Below, one piece after another: positions 52,978-61,504 of a DNA stretch of 64,000 bases. Below the pieces are notes generated by a model. That model worked only from the letters and a program-made list of their open reading frames with translations. It did no database searches and was not told the DNA's origin. Location: NCBI GenBank assembly GCA_028283825.1, contig JAPWJW010000005.1, forward strand, positions 186,001 through 250,000, written 5' to 3'. The stretch's first letter is position 1; the number at the start of each line of letters is the position of its first letter. Source of the DNA: Azospirillaceae bacterium (GTDB taxonomy: Bacteria; Pseudomonadota; Alphaproteobacteria; Azospirillales; Azospirillaceae). The translations under genes and the position numbers were made by a program.

Positions 52978-54516
52978 ATGAGTGGTGCGGGGAAATATTC
53001 AACGGCTTATCGGCGTTCGGCGCCATCGCTCAGGCAATATCCAGGGCGAACGGCACCGAGGATGGCCGCTTGTCGCGCCATCAGCACTCTGTTCGCATGG
53101 GCTCGGGCAAGTTTGAAATTTGGCATCGGTCCTCGACTGTTCTTGACCGTGTTGCTCTTCCTGGCAGTGCTGGGCGCGGCAGCGGTCGTCACAACCCGAT
53201 GGAGCCTGCTCACTGGCGGGGCAGCATCGTCCCGTGTGCCCGAACCGGGCAGCCGAGAGTTGATCCGCGCTTTGGAGACATCTTACATCGGCCATGGCAG
53301 TTGGGCATTCCTGCCCAATGATCCGCAGGAACGTCGCGGTTGGCTGCGCGCCCGGCGGATTGAAACGGTGGGGGCGGGGGACCCCGGCAGGTTCGCCCGG
53401 ACGTCCGGCACATTCGGCGACCGGATCGCACTGGTCGATGCCGATGGACACATTCTCAGCGGGGTGATGCCGGGACGTATCATCCGGGCGATCGGCTCGA
53501 TCGATACGCGATCTCTGCCGGTGATCGTCGACGGCCGGGCAGTGGGCCACCTTGTCGTGGCCGGCGCGGACGATGCGGACGACACGCTGGCCGTGGCGTT
53601 CCTGCTTCAGAAAAGCGGTCGGCTCGGGGCGATTGCCGGTGGCGCCTTGCTGCTGGCCATCGTGTTGGCGGTCTTGCTGGCCGCCCATTTCCGCAGGCCC
53701 ATCGGCAAGCTGGTGGAGGGGGCCCGGATGCTGGAAAGTGGTCGCTTCGATGCACGGATGGACGACAGCCGCCGTGACGAACTGGGTGAGCTGGCCCGCA
53801 CCTTCAATCACATGGCCGCGCGCCTGGAACAGGCCGAGCTGGCGCGGCGGCAATGGGTGGCGGACACGTCGCATGAACTGCGCACCCCGCTCGCCGTTCT
53901 GCGCGCGCAGATTGAGAGCCTGGAGGACGGCATCCGGCTGTCCACGCCCGAAAATCTCCGGATGATGCTGACGCACGTGGAATCCATGACGCGGCGGGTG
54001 GACGATCTGTACGCCCTCGCACAGGCCGACAGGGCGCAACTGCGCTATGAGAAGCACCCCGCCGACCTTTGGCCGGTGATTCGATCGGTCGCCGACAGTT
54101 TCCGCGACCGGGCGGCGGTGGCGGCCCAGACGATCACGATCGATGCCCCGCCGCCCCAATCGACCGTGATCTGCGATGCCGACCGGATGCGGCAGGTGTT
54201 CGTCAATCTCTTCGAAAACGCGGTGCGATACACCGACGCCGGCGGGCACATTCAGGTTAGTGGATGGGTGGAGGGCGGATCCCTGCTGGTCACCATCGAT
54301 GACTCCGCACCCGGCGTGCCTCAATCATCGCTCGGGCGGCTGGGTGAGCGCTTCTTCCGCACCGAACAGGCGCGCGCCGGCAGGCATGGCGGCGCCGGCC
54401 TCGGATTGGCGCTGGCGCGTCAGATCGTCGACGCGCATGCGGGCGGGATCGGCTTCGCCGCGTCCCCCCTGGGGGGCCTGCAGGCCAGGATCAGCCTGCC
54501 CCTGGTGCACCAATGA
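52978..54516 (+). CDS. Sensor histidine kinase (BaeS-like)
   Basis: 512 residues. Membrane spans near residues 50-72 and 217-239 flank a periplasmic sensor domain of about 145 residues. A HAMP linker (FRRPIGKLVEGARMLESG) leads to the HisKA box with the phosphorylated H299 (ADTSHELRTPLAVL). The ATP-binding domain has an N box (VNLFENAVRYTDAGG) and a G box (GGAGLGLALARQIVDAHAG). A gagagg ribosome site supports the ATG at 52978. The stop overlaps the regulator start. The order kinase-regulator and the sequence style resemble BaeSR envelope-stress systems. Confidence 0.9.
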   Translation: MSGAGKYSTAYRRSAPSLRQYPGRTAPRMAACRAISTLFAWARASLKFGIGPRLFLTVLLFLAVLGAAAVVTTRWSLLTGGAASSRVPEPGSRELIRALETSYIGHGSWAFLPNDPQERRGWLRARRIETVGAGDPGRFARTSGTFGDRIALVDADGHILSGVMPGRIIRAIGSIDTRSLPVIVDGRAVGHLVVAGADDADDTLAVAFLLQKSGRLGAIAGGALLLAIVLAVLLAAHFRRPIGKLVEGARMLESGRFDARMDDSRRDELGELARTFNHMAARLEQAELARRQWVADTSHELRTPLAVLRAQIESLEDGIRLSTPENLRMMLTHVESMTRRVDDLYALAQADRAQLRYEKHPADLWPVIRSVADSFRDRAAVAAQTITIDAPPPQSTVICDADRMRQVFVNLFENAVRYTDAGGHIQVSGWVEGGSLLVTIDDSAPGVPQSSLGRLGERFFRTEQARAGRHGGAGLGLALARQIVDAHAGGIGFAASPLGGLQARISLPLVHQ

Positions 54517-55178
54517 GCGACACGATCCTGATCGTCGAGGACGAACCCGACCTGGCCGCGCTGATCGCCGATTACGTTCGTGCGGCCGGCCATGAGGCGC
54601 TGGTGATGGGCGACGGGAAGGCGGCGCTGGCCCATATCCGGCAGCGGCGTCCCCGGTTGATCGTCCTCGACCTGACACTTCCCGGCCTCGACGGCATCGC
54701 CTTGTGCCGGGCCGTGCGCGAGAAATCGGACGTTCCGATCATCATGGTGACCGCACGGGTCGAGGAGATCGACCGGGTGCTCGGCCTGGAAACCGGTGCG
54801 GATGATTACCTGTGCAAGCCGTTCAGCCCGCGTGAACTCATCGCGCGGATCAAGACGGTCCTGCGCCGGTCCGCTGGCCAACGGGCCGACGCGCCGCCGG
54901 TCGAGATCGATGAGGAGATGCAGGTCGTCCGCATCCGGTCGCACGTGCTGGACCTCACGCCGACCGAGTATCGCCTGTTCGCGGCGATGGCGAAGCGACC
55001 GGGTGTCATCCTGTCGCGGGCACGCCTGCTGGACGTGGCCGGCACCGACAATCTCGACGTCACGGACCGGGCGATCGACAGCCATGTCAAGAACCTGCGC
55101 CGCAAGCTCAGCGCGCTGTTGCCAGGCGCGGACATCATCCAGTCCGTGTACGGCGTGGGCTATCGCGTCGAACTGTAG
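54513..55178 (+). CDS. OmpR/PhoB-family response regulator (BaeR-like)
   Basis: 221 residues. The receiver domain has the acidic pocket D10/E11, phosphoacceptor D53 (IVLDLTLPGLDG), T80 and K102 (CKPFSPREL). The C-terminal winged helix (DLTPTEYRLFAAMAKRPGVI, then TDRAIDSHVKNLRRKL) binds DNA. It overlaps the kinase gene by 4 bases, so the pair forms one system. The divergent eCIS operon and the downstream peptidase gene are candidate targets by position only. Confidence 0.92.
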   Translation: MSDTILIVEDEPDLAALIADYVRAAGHEALVMGDGKAALAHIRQRRPRLIVLDLTLPGLDGIALCRAVREKSDVPIIMVTARVEEIDRVLGLETGADDYLCKPFSPRELIARIKTVLRRSAGQRADAPPVEIDEEMQVVRIRSHVLDLTPTEYRLFAAMAKRPGVILSRARLLDVAGTDNLDVTDRAIDSHVKNLRRKLSALLPGADIIQSVYGVGYRVEL

Positions 55179-55250
55179 CCCACATCCATATTGCCTCCAC
55201 AGTCCGCGTCCAGCGTGCCCTCATTCGATTGACGGATGAGGCGGCGGAAA

Positions 55251-56366
55251 ATGGGCATGACATGGAAATGGAAGAAGGCGCTGGTGATCTCGACGGCTGT
55301 TATCGCGGCCATCGCCGTTACCGGCGGGATTGCCGGGTTCGCCGCGTACCGGTTGGGCTTGGGGCCGTTCGCGCCGTTTCAGGCCGACATGGCGATTGAC
55401 CGCGCCGCGCGAACCGCGGTGATCGATGGCGCCGTCGCCGCTATCGAGCGCTACTACGTGTTTCCCGAAAAGGCCGCCCAGATGGCGCAGCACTTGGCGA
55501 CCAGGATGGCGCAGGGAGATTTCGACGCGATCACCAGTGCGGAGAAACTGGCGCAGGTACTGACCGACAGCCTGCAAAAGGATACGGGCGACGCGCATCT
55601 CACGGTGCGTTACTTCGAGAAGCCAATCGCCGAATTGCCGCCGGGCCAGGACCAGACGCCTGAGGAGAAGGCGGAGGAGGAGAGCACCCAGAAGCGCCTG
55701 AATTACGGCTTTCAGACCGTGTCGCGGCTCAAGTCGAACATCGGTTACATCGATTTGCGCGCGTTCGGCCGGCCGGCGCAGGCCGCCGCGAAGATCGCCG
55801 GCGCGATGGCGCTGGTCAGCGATACCCGCGCCCTGATCATCGATCTGCGCGAATGCGAAGGCGGCGATCCCGACACGGTGATGCTGTTCGCGAGTTACCT
55901 CTTCGATGCGCCGACGCATCTCAACGATATCTATTGGCGCGACGAAAACCGTATTGAGGAACGGTGGACCCGGGCCAGCGTTTCAGGAACCAAATATGGT
56001 TCCACGCGCAGGGTCTATGTGCTGACCGGGGAAAACACGTTCTCGGCCGCGGAGGATTTCGCCTATGCCCTGAAAGCCAACCGACGTGCGATCATCGTCG
56101 GCACCTCGACCCAGGGCGGGGGCGCGCATCCCGGACAGCCGCGGCGGATCAACGCCCATTTCATGATTTTCGTGCCCACCGGCCGGGCCATCAATCCGGT
56201 CACGCAGACGAATTGGCAAGAGACGGGCGTGCTGCCGGATTTGCCGTCTTCCGAAAGCAAGGCTCTCGACGTCGCGCAGATCGAGATCTTGAAGGAGGTA
56301 ATGGCATCCGATCCGGATCCCCGGGCAAGACAGGCCGCGAAGGAGCGCATTGCGGACCTTCGGTAG
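55251..56366 (+). CDS. S41-family (C-terminal processing type) peptidase
   Basis: About 371 residues from the ATG at 55251; starts at 55236 and 55257 are also possible. One N-terminal membrane span or signal anchor (ALVISTAVIAAIAVTGGIAG) precedes a helical N-terminal domain (AIERYYVFPEKAAQMAQHLA). The S41 core has IGYIDLRAFG, ALIIDLRECEGGDPDTVMLF and the catalytic Ser265 in TGENTFSAAEDFAYAL, then AIIVGTSTQGGGAHPG. No PDZ domain is present, so it resembles the IRBP-like subgroup. It would act in the periplasm. About 70 bases separate it from the regulator gene. Confidence 0.85.
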   Translation: MGMTWKWKKALVISTAVIAAIAVTGGIAGFAAYRLGLGPFAPFQADMAIDRAARTAVIDGAVAAIERYYVFPEKAAQMAQHLATRMAQGDFDAITSAEKLAQVLTDSLQKDTGDAHLTVRYFEKPIAELPPGQDQTPEEKAEEESTQKRLNYGFQTVSRLKSNIGYIDLRAFGRPAQAAAKIAGAMALVSDTRALIIDLRECEGGDPDTVMLFASYLFDAPTHLNDIYWRDENRIEERWTRASVSGTKYGSTRRVYVLTGENTFSAAEDFAYALKANRRAIIVGTSTQGGGAHPGQPRRINAHFMIFVPTGRAINPVTQTNWQETGVLPDLPSSESKALDVAQIEILKEVMASDPDPRARQAAKERIADLR

Positions 56367-56655
56367 CCGTCCGTGAAGACTGGCCCATTATCGCTGAACC
56401 GTGCGGGGATCGCCGTCGGCCCCTGGAGACCGGTCTTGGTGCCTCCTTCTCCTCGGCGGCGATCCGCTCGACGGCCTCAACATCGAAGGGGCTGGCGGCT
56501 TTGGGATCAGGCGTCCGCAAACGGACACTGTCCGCATGCGAACAGATGGGGCATGGAAAATGATCTAGTCTTTCCAGTGTCTTGCTATCAGGCATGCCCC
56601 TTGCTTAACGATGCGGTATCGTTCGCGCCGAAGCTGGGGGAGCTGTCCTGTGCCC
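56367..56655. other. Intergenic region before the permease cluster
   Basis: About 290 bases without a supported gene. A short palindrome cggacactgtccg lies at about 56521-56533 and might be a regulator site. The promoter of the permease genes should lie here, but I cannot place it. Confidence 0.4.
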
Positions 56656-59055
56656 ATGATCGTCCTGCCGCCATTCCTGCGTCGCCACCTGATGTTCACC
56701 CTGTTGAATTTGGCGGGCCTGGCGGCGGGCATCGCCGGCTTCCTGCTGGTCAGCCTGTACGTGGCGGGGGAATTGTCGGTCGACCGGGGCTTCACCGGGG
56801 CCGATCGGCTGTACCGGGTGGGCAGCACCCTGTCGGTGGGCGGCAACGTCATTGTCCATGGCGCCACCACGCCGCAGTTGGCCGGCACCTTGCCGCAGGA
56901 CTTCCCGGAGGTGGAGGCCCTGACCCGCGTGGCGGAGGATGAGGTCGAGTTGCAGGATGGGGCGCGTGGCTTCCAGACGTCCCTGCTGTGGGCCGATCCC
57001 AACATGCTGCGGGTGCTGGATTATCCCCTGGCGCGGGGCGATGCCGCCACGGCGCTGGCGCGGCCCGACGGGCTGGTGCTGTCGCCGGCCCTGGCCCGCA
57101 CCCTGTTTGGCGACGCCGATCCCATGGGGCGGACCCTGCGGGTCAAGGGTGGTGCGGTGCTGACCGTCACCGGCCTGCTGGCGCCCCTTCCCGAAACCCA
57201 TCTGTCCTTCGCCGCCATCGCGGCGGACGCGGCGCGCGGCGCCCAGGACTGGGCCCACCATGCCGGCGACGAATGGGCCATGATCGGCGACACGGCGGTC
57301 TACATCCGCCTGACGCCCGGCACCTCCGCCCAGGGGGTGCAGGCCCGGCTGGCGGATTTCGTGAAGCGCCGGGCGGTGTTGACCTCCCTGCCTGAGGACA
57401 TCCGCGCCGGCTTCCTGACCCTGCGGCTGGACCCGGTGCCGGACATCCACCTGCACATCAAGACCTTCAACCAGGCCAAGCCCGGCGGCGACGTCGGCAC
57501 GGTCGGCATCCTGGCCGCCGCCGCCCTGCTGATCCTGGGCGTGGCCATCGCCAACTACACCAACATGGCCACGGCCCAGGCCATCGGCCGGGCGCGTGAG
57601 GTGGGCTTGCGCAAGCTGGTGGGCGCCCGCCGGCGGGAACTGGTGGTGCTGTTCACGGCGGAATCCGTGGCCCTGGCCGCCGTCGGCACCTTGCTGGCCC
57701 TGGCGGTGGTGGAGGTCTGCCTGCCAGCCTTCCAGGGGCTGGTGGGTCGGCCACTCAGCCCGGCCATGCTGTATCATGGTGGCCTGCTGCCCTTGCTGCT
57801 GGCCACGCCTTTGCTGGTGGGGGCGCTGGGTGGCTTCTATCCCGCCCTGGTGCTGTCGGGCTATCGCCCGGCGGAGGTGCTGAAGGGACCGGCCGGGGTG
57901 CCGTCGTCGGGCCGGCTGCGTGCCGTGCTGGTGGGGGCGCAGTTCGCCATTTCCATCGCCCTGGCCATCGCCACCCTGACGGTGCAGCGCCAGGTGGATC
58001 ACGCGCGCGGCGCCGGGCTGGGTTATGCGGCGGAGAATTTGTACGTGGTGGGGCAACTGCCCCATGACGCCAATCGGGCCGCGACCCTGAAGGCGGAACT
58101 GGCGCGCCTGCCCGGCGTGCGCGCCGCCACCCTGGCCAACCTGGCGCCGGCCGACATCAGCCAGTTCATGGAAAAGGTGACGGTACCGTCCGGCACCCAC
58201 GGCGCCACGGCTGGTGACGTGTACATGCCCAGCTACGGCGCAGATGGCGACTTCGCCGCCACCTATGGCCTGACGGTGCTGGCCGGCACCGCGCGGCCCG
58301 ATGGCTGGAACCCCGACGGCAACAAGGACCGGCGCTATATCCTGCTGACCGAAACCGCCGCCCGGCGCCTGGGCTACGCCCATCCCGCCGACGCGGTGGG
58401 CGACCGCCTCATTGGCGAGGACGCGACGCTGGAGGTCGCGGGCGTCCTGGCGGACATCCGCTTCCGTTCCGCCCGCGACGCGGATGAGGCGCTGATGTTC
58501 ACCCTGGGCCATGGCGGCGGCCTGCTGACCGTCCGCCTGGCGTCGGGGGACCAACCATCGACGGTGGCCGCCATCAATACTCTGGTGGATCGCCTGTACC
58601 CCGAAGCCGAACACCTGCAACGCGGTTTCGCCGACGACCGGATTGAGGCGATGTACCGGACGGAGGAGCGGCAGGCCAAGGTCTTCGCCCTGTTCGGCGG
58701 CTTGGCCATCGCGCTGGCCAATCTGGGCCTGTTCGGCCTGACCGCCCTGGCGGCCGCCCGGCGCACGAAGGAGATCGGCCTGCGCCGCGTGGTTGGCGCC
58801 CGGGTGCGCGACATCGTCTGGCTGATGGCCTGGCAGTTCGCGCGGCCGGTGCTGCTGGCCAACCTGGTGGCCTGGCCCCTGGCCTGGTGGGGCCTGCACC
58901 GCTGGCTGGGGCAATACGCCGTCCGCATCGACCAGGACCCCGCCACCTTCCTGGCGGTGGGCGGGACGGCCCTGGCGGTGGCGCTGGCCACGGTGGCGGT
59001 CCACGTGGCGCGCGTGGCCCATGCCTCGCCGGTGACGGCGCTGCGGTACGAGTGA
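56656..59055 (+). CDS. FtsX/MacB-like ABC transporter permease, paralogue 1
   Basis: About 799 residues from the ATG at 56656. The architecture is a duplicated MacB_PCD + FtsX unit: a first span (LLNLAGLAAGIAGFLLVSLY), a large periplasmic domain, a three-span FtsX block (VGTVGILAAAALLILGVAIA to GALGGFYPALVLSGYRPAEV), a second span (LVGAQFAISIALAIATLTVQ), a second periplasmic domain, and a final FtsX block (FGGLAIALANLGLFGLTALA). ARRTKEIGLRRVVGA is a typical FtsX coupling segment. It needs an ATPase partner, which is not in view. Such proteins export peptides, antibiotics or lipoproteins, or transmit force. Confidence 0.85.
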   Translation: MIVLPPFLRRHLMFTLLNLAGLAAGIAGFLLVSLYVAGELSVDRGFTGADRLYRVGSTLSVGGNVIVHGATTPQLAGTLPQDFPEVEALTRVAEDEVELQDGARGFQTSLLWADPNMLRVLDYPLARGDAATALARPDGLVLSPALARTLFGDADPMGRTLRVKGGAVLTVTGLLAPLPETHLSFAAIAADAARGAQDWAHHAGDEWAMIGDTAVYIRLTPGTSAQGVQARLADFVKRRAVLTSLPEDIRAGFLTLRLDPVPDIHLHIKTFNQAKPGGDVGTVGILAAAALLILGVAIANYTNMATAQAIGRAREVGLRKLVGARRRELVVLFTAESVALAAVGTLLALAVVEVCLPAFQGLVGRPLSPAMLYHGGLLPLLLATPLLVGALGGFYPALVLSGYRPAEVLKGPAGVPSSGRLRAVLVGAQFAISIALAIATLTVQRQVDHARGAGLGYAAENLYVVGQLPHDANRAATLKAELARLPGVRAATLANLAPADISQFMEKVTVPSGTHGATAGDVYMPSYGADGDFAATYGLTVLAGTARPDGWNPDGNKDRRYILLTETAARRLGYAHPADAVGDRLIGEDATLEVAGVLADIRFRSARDADEALMFTLGHGGGLLTVRLASGDQPSTVAAINTLVDRLYPEAEHLQRGFADDRIEAMYRTEERQAKVFALFGGLAIALANLGLFGLTALAAARRTKEIGLRRVVGARVRDIVWLMAWQFARPVLLANLVAWPLAWWGLHRWLGQYAVRIDQDPATFLAVGGTALAVALATVAVHVARVAHASPVTALRYE

Positions 59056-59068
59056 GGGGCTGAGGAAC

Positions 59069-61492
59069 ATGACCATGAACACCCTACCGTCCTTCCTGCG
59101 CCGCCATCTGGGCTCCACCCTGCTCAGCCTGTTCGGGCTGGCGGTGGGCATCGCGGCCTTCCTGCTGGTCAGCCTGTACGTCGCCGATGAACTATCGGTC
59201 GATCACGGCTTCACCGGGGCCGACCGCCTCTATCGTGTCGGCGTGAATTTCAACATCGGCGGCAACACCATGGCGCTGGCCTTCTCGCCTGCCGACCTGG
59301 CCGCCACCCTGCGGGAGGACTTCCGCCAGGATATCGAGGCGGTCACGCGGGTGGAGTTCGACCGGCCGTCCCTGGGCGTTGACGACAATCGCTATTTCGA
59401 ACAGCCGCTGCTGTGGGCCGACCCCAACGCCCTGCGGGTACTGGATTTCCCCTTGGAACAGGGGGACCCAGCGACGGTGCTGGCGCGTCCCGACGGCGTG
59501 GTCATCACGCGGGCGCTGGGGCGCATGCTGTTCGGCGACGTTGATCCCATGGGGCGGACCGTGCTGGTCCGGCATGGCGCGGCGCTGACCGTCACCGGCA
59601 TTCTGGCGCCGCCGCCGCAAAGCCATCTGGATTTCGCCGCCATCGCCGCCGATGCCGGGCGCGGCGACAAGTCCTGGGCGCGGCAGGCCGGCACCCCCTG
59701 GTCCTCGGTACAGGAGGTCATGACCTATGTCCGCGTGGCACCGGGCGTTGTCGCCGGACTGGCCGCGCAGTTGCCGGCCTTCGTCAACCGCCACAGCCCG
59801 CCGTCGCCGGAGATGGTGGCTGCCGGCGTGGGCGACTTCCTGGTCCTGCGCCTGGACCCCGTGGGTGACATCTATCTGCGCGGCCGGGTGATCGGCGACC
59901 GGCAGTCCGGCGATGTCGGCACCCTTCGCATCCTGGCCGGCGTGGCCGTGCTGATCCTGGGCGTGGCCATCGCCAACCACACCAACCTGGCGACCGCCCA
60001 GGCCATCAATCGCGCACGGGAGGTGGGCATCCGCAAGCTGGTGGGCGCCCGCCGCCGGCAACTGGTGGCCCGTTTCACCGGTGAGGCGGTGGGTATCGCC
60101 GCCCTGGGCACGCTGGCCGCCCTGGCCGGCATGGAACTGTGCATGCCGGCCTTTCACCAGCTGGTTGGGCGGACGGTCAGCCTGGCGCCGCTGACCCAGG
60201 GCCGGCTGCTGCCGCTGCTGCTGGCCACGCCCCTGGTGGTGGGCGTGCTGGGCGGGTTCTATCCGGCGCTGGTACTGTCGGGCTATCGCCCGGGGGAGGT
60301 GCTGAAAGGCCGTGCCCAGGCGCCTGGGGCCGGCCGGGTGCGGTCGGTGCTGATGGTGGTCCAGTTCGCCATCGCCATCGCACTGACGGTCGCCACCCTG
60401 ACGGTGCAGCGCCAGGTGGCGCACATGCAGTCGGCCGGCTCCGGCTATCGCACCGACAACCTGTATGTGGTGTCCAACCTGCCGACGGATCGGGCGGCGC
60501 AAGAGACATTGAGGACGGAGGTCCAGCACCTGCCCGGCGTGCAGGCGGCGTCGCTCTCCTCGGTGGCGCCCGCCACCCAGTCGGCCAGCCTGGCCGGCTT
60601 CGACCTGCCGGACGGCACCCGCAGCACCTTGAAGCAGGTGCGCGGCGTCTCATACTTCGGGGTGGATGAGGATTTCCTGGCGACCTACGGTTTGCGCCTG
60701 GTGGCGGGATCTGGTGCGCCGCCCGGCTGGCGGCCGGATGCCAGCGACGACAAGGACCCGCGCTATACCCTGATCACCGAGGCGGCGGCGCGGCAGATGG
60801 GCTATCGCCAGCCCGCCGACGCGATTGGGGAGCGGTTCCGCGACCGCAATGGCGAAGGCCGGCTGTCGGAAATCATCGGCGTGGTGGCCGACGTGCGTTT
60901 CCACTCCGTGCGCCAGACGGCGGAACCCCTGCTGTTCGACCTGCAAGGCGGGGGCAACAACCTGACGGTACGGCTGGCGGCGGGCGACCAGCCGGCGACC
61001 GTGGCCGCCGTCAACGCCCTGGTGGACCGTCTGTTTCCGGAAGCCGAGCATCTGCGCAGCGACTTCGCCGACCAGCGCGTCGCCGGCCTTTACCGGGCGG
61101 AGGAACAGCAGGCCAAGGTGTTCGCCACCTTCGGCGCGCTCGCCATCGTGCTGGCCAACCTGGGCCTGTTTGGCCTGACCGCCCTGACGGCGGCCCGGCG
61201 CACGAAGGAGATCGGGGTGCGCCGGGTGGTGGGGGCGGGCGTGGGCGACATCCTGGGCCTGCTGGCGTGGCAGTTCAGCCGCCCCGTGCTGCTGGCCAAC
61301 CTCCTCGCCTGGCCGCTGGCGTGGTGGGGCCTGCACCAATGGCTGATCCAATACGCGGTGCGGGTGGACCAGGGGCCGGGCCCCTTCCTGGCGGCGGGGG
61401 CGCTGGCCCTGGCCGTGGCACTGGCCACCGTGGCCGGCCACGTCATCCGCGTGGCCAAGGCGCCGCCGGTGACGGCGCTACGGTATGAATGA
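59069..61492 (+). CDS. FtsX/MacB-like ABC transporter permease, paralogue 2
   Basis: 807 residues from the ATG at 59069, with a gagg site just upstream; an in-frame ATG at 59075 is also possible. Same layout as its neighbours: LPSFLRRHLGSTLLSLFGLA at the start, FtsX blocks around residues 285-420 and 680-800, and AREVGIRKLVGARRRQLVAR as one coupling segment. The last 130 residues are almost the same as in paralogue 3. It begins 13 bases after paralogue 1, so the three genes form an operon. Confidence 0.85.
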   Translation: MTMNTLPSFLRRHLGSTLLSLFGLAVGIAAFLLVSLYVADELSVDHGFTGADRLYRVGVNFNIGGNTMALAFSPADLAATLREDFRQDIEAVTRVEFDRPSLGVDDNRYFEQPLLWADPNALRVLDFPLEQGDPATVLARPDGVVITRALGRMLFGDVDPMGRTVLVRHGAALTVTGILAPPPQSHLDFAAIAADAGRGDKSWARQAGTPWSSVQEVMTYVRVAPGVVAGLAAQLPAFVNRHSPPSPEMVAAGVGDFLVLRLDPVGDIYLRGRVIGDRQSGDVGTLRILAGVAVLILGVAIANHTNLATAQAINRAREVGIRKLVGARRRQLVARFTGEAVGIAALGTLAALAGMELCMPAFHQLVGRTVSLAPLTQGRLLPLLLATPLVVGVLGGFYPALVLSGYRPGEVLKGRAQAPGAGRVRSVLMVVQFAIAIALTVATLTVQRQVAHMQSAGSGYRTDNLYVVSNLPTDRAAQETLRTEVQHLPGVQAASLSSVAPATQSASLAGFDLPDGTRSTLKQVRGVSYFGVDEDFLATYGLRLVAGSGAPPGWRPDASDDKDPRYTLITEAAARQMGYRQPADAIGERFRDRNGEGRLSEIIGVVADVRFHSVRQTAEPLLFDLQGGGNNLTVRLAAGDQPATVAAVNALVDRLFPEAEHLRSDFADQRVAGLYRAEEQQAKVFATFGALAIVLANLGLFGLTALTAARRTKEIGVRRVVGAGVGDILGLLAWQFSRPVLLANLLAWPLAWWGLHQWLIQYAVRVDQGPGPFLAAGALALAVALATVAGHVIRVAKAPPVTALRYE

Positions 61493-61504
61493 GGGGGACG
61501 GGAC

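Noticed and set aside
52790-52981. Possible 63-codon gene upstream of the sensor kinase (stop overlaps the kinase start)
   Set aside because: No ribosome site, codon use unlike neighbours, and it includes the inverted repeat; more likely leader sequence.
56605-59151. 848-codon minus-strand frame opposite permease 1
   Set aside because: Shadow of the FtsX-like gene, with the usual His/Gln/Gly-rich composition.
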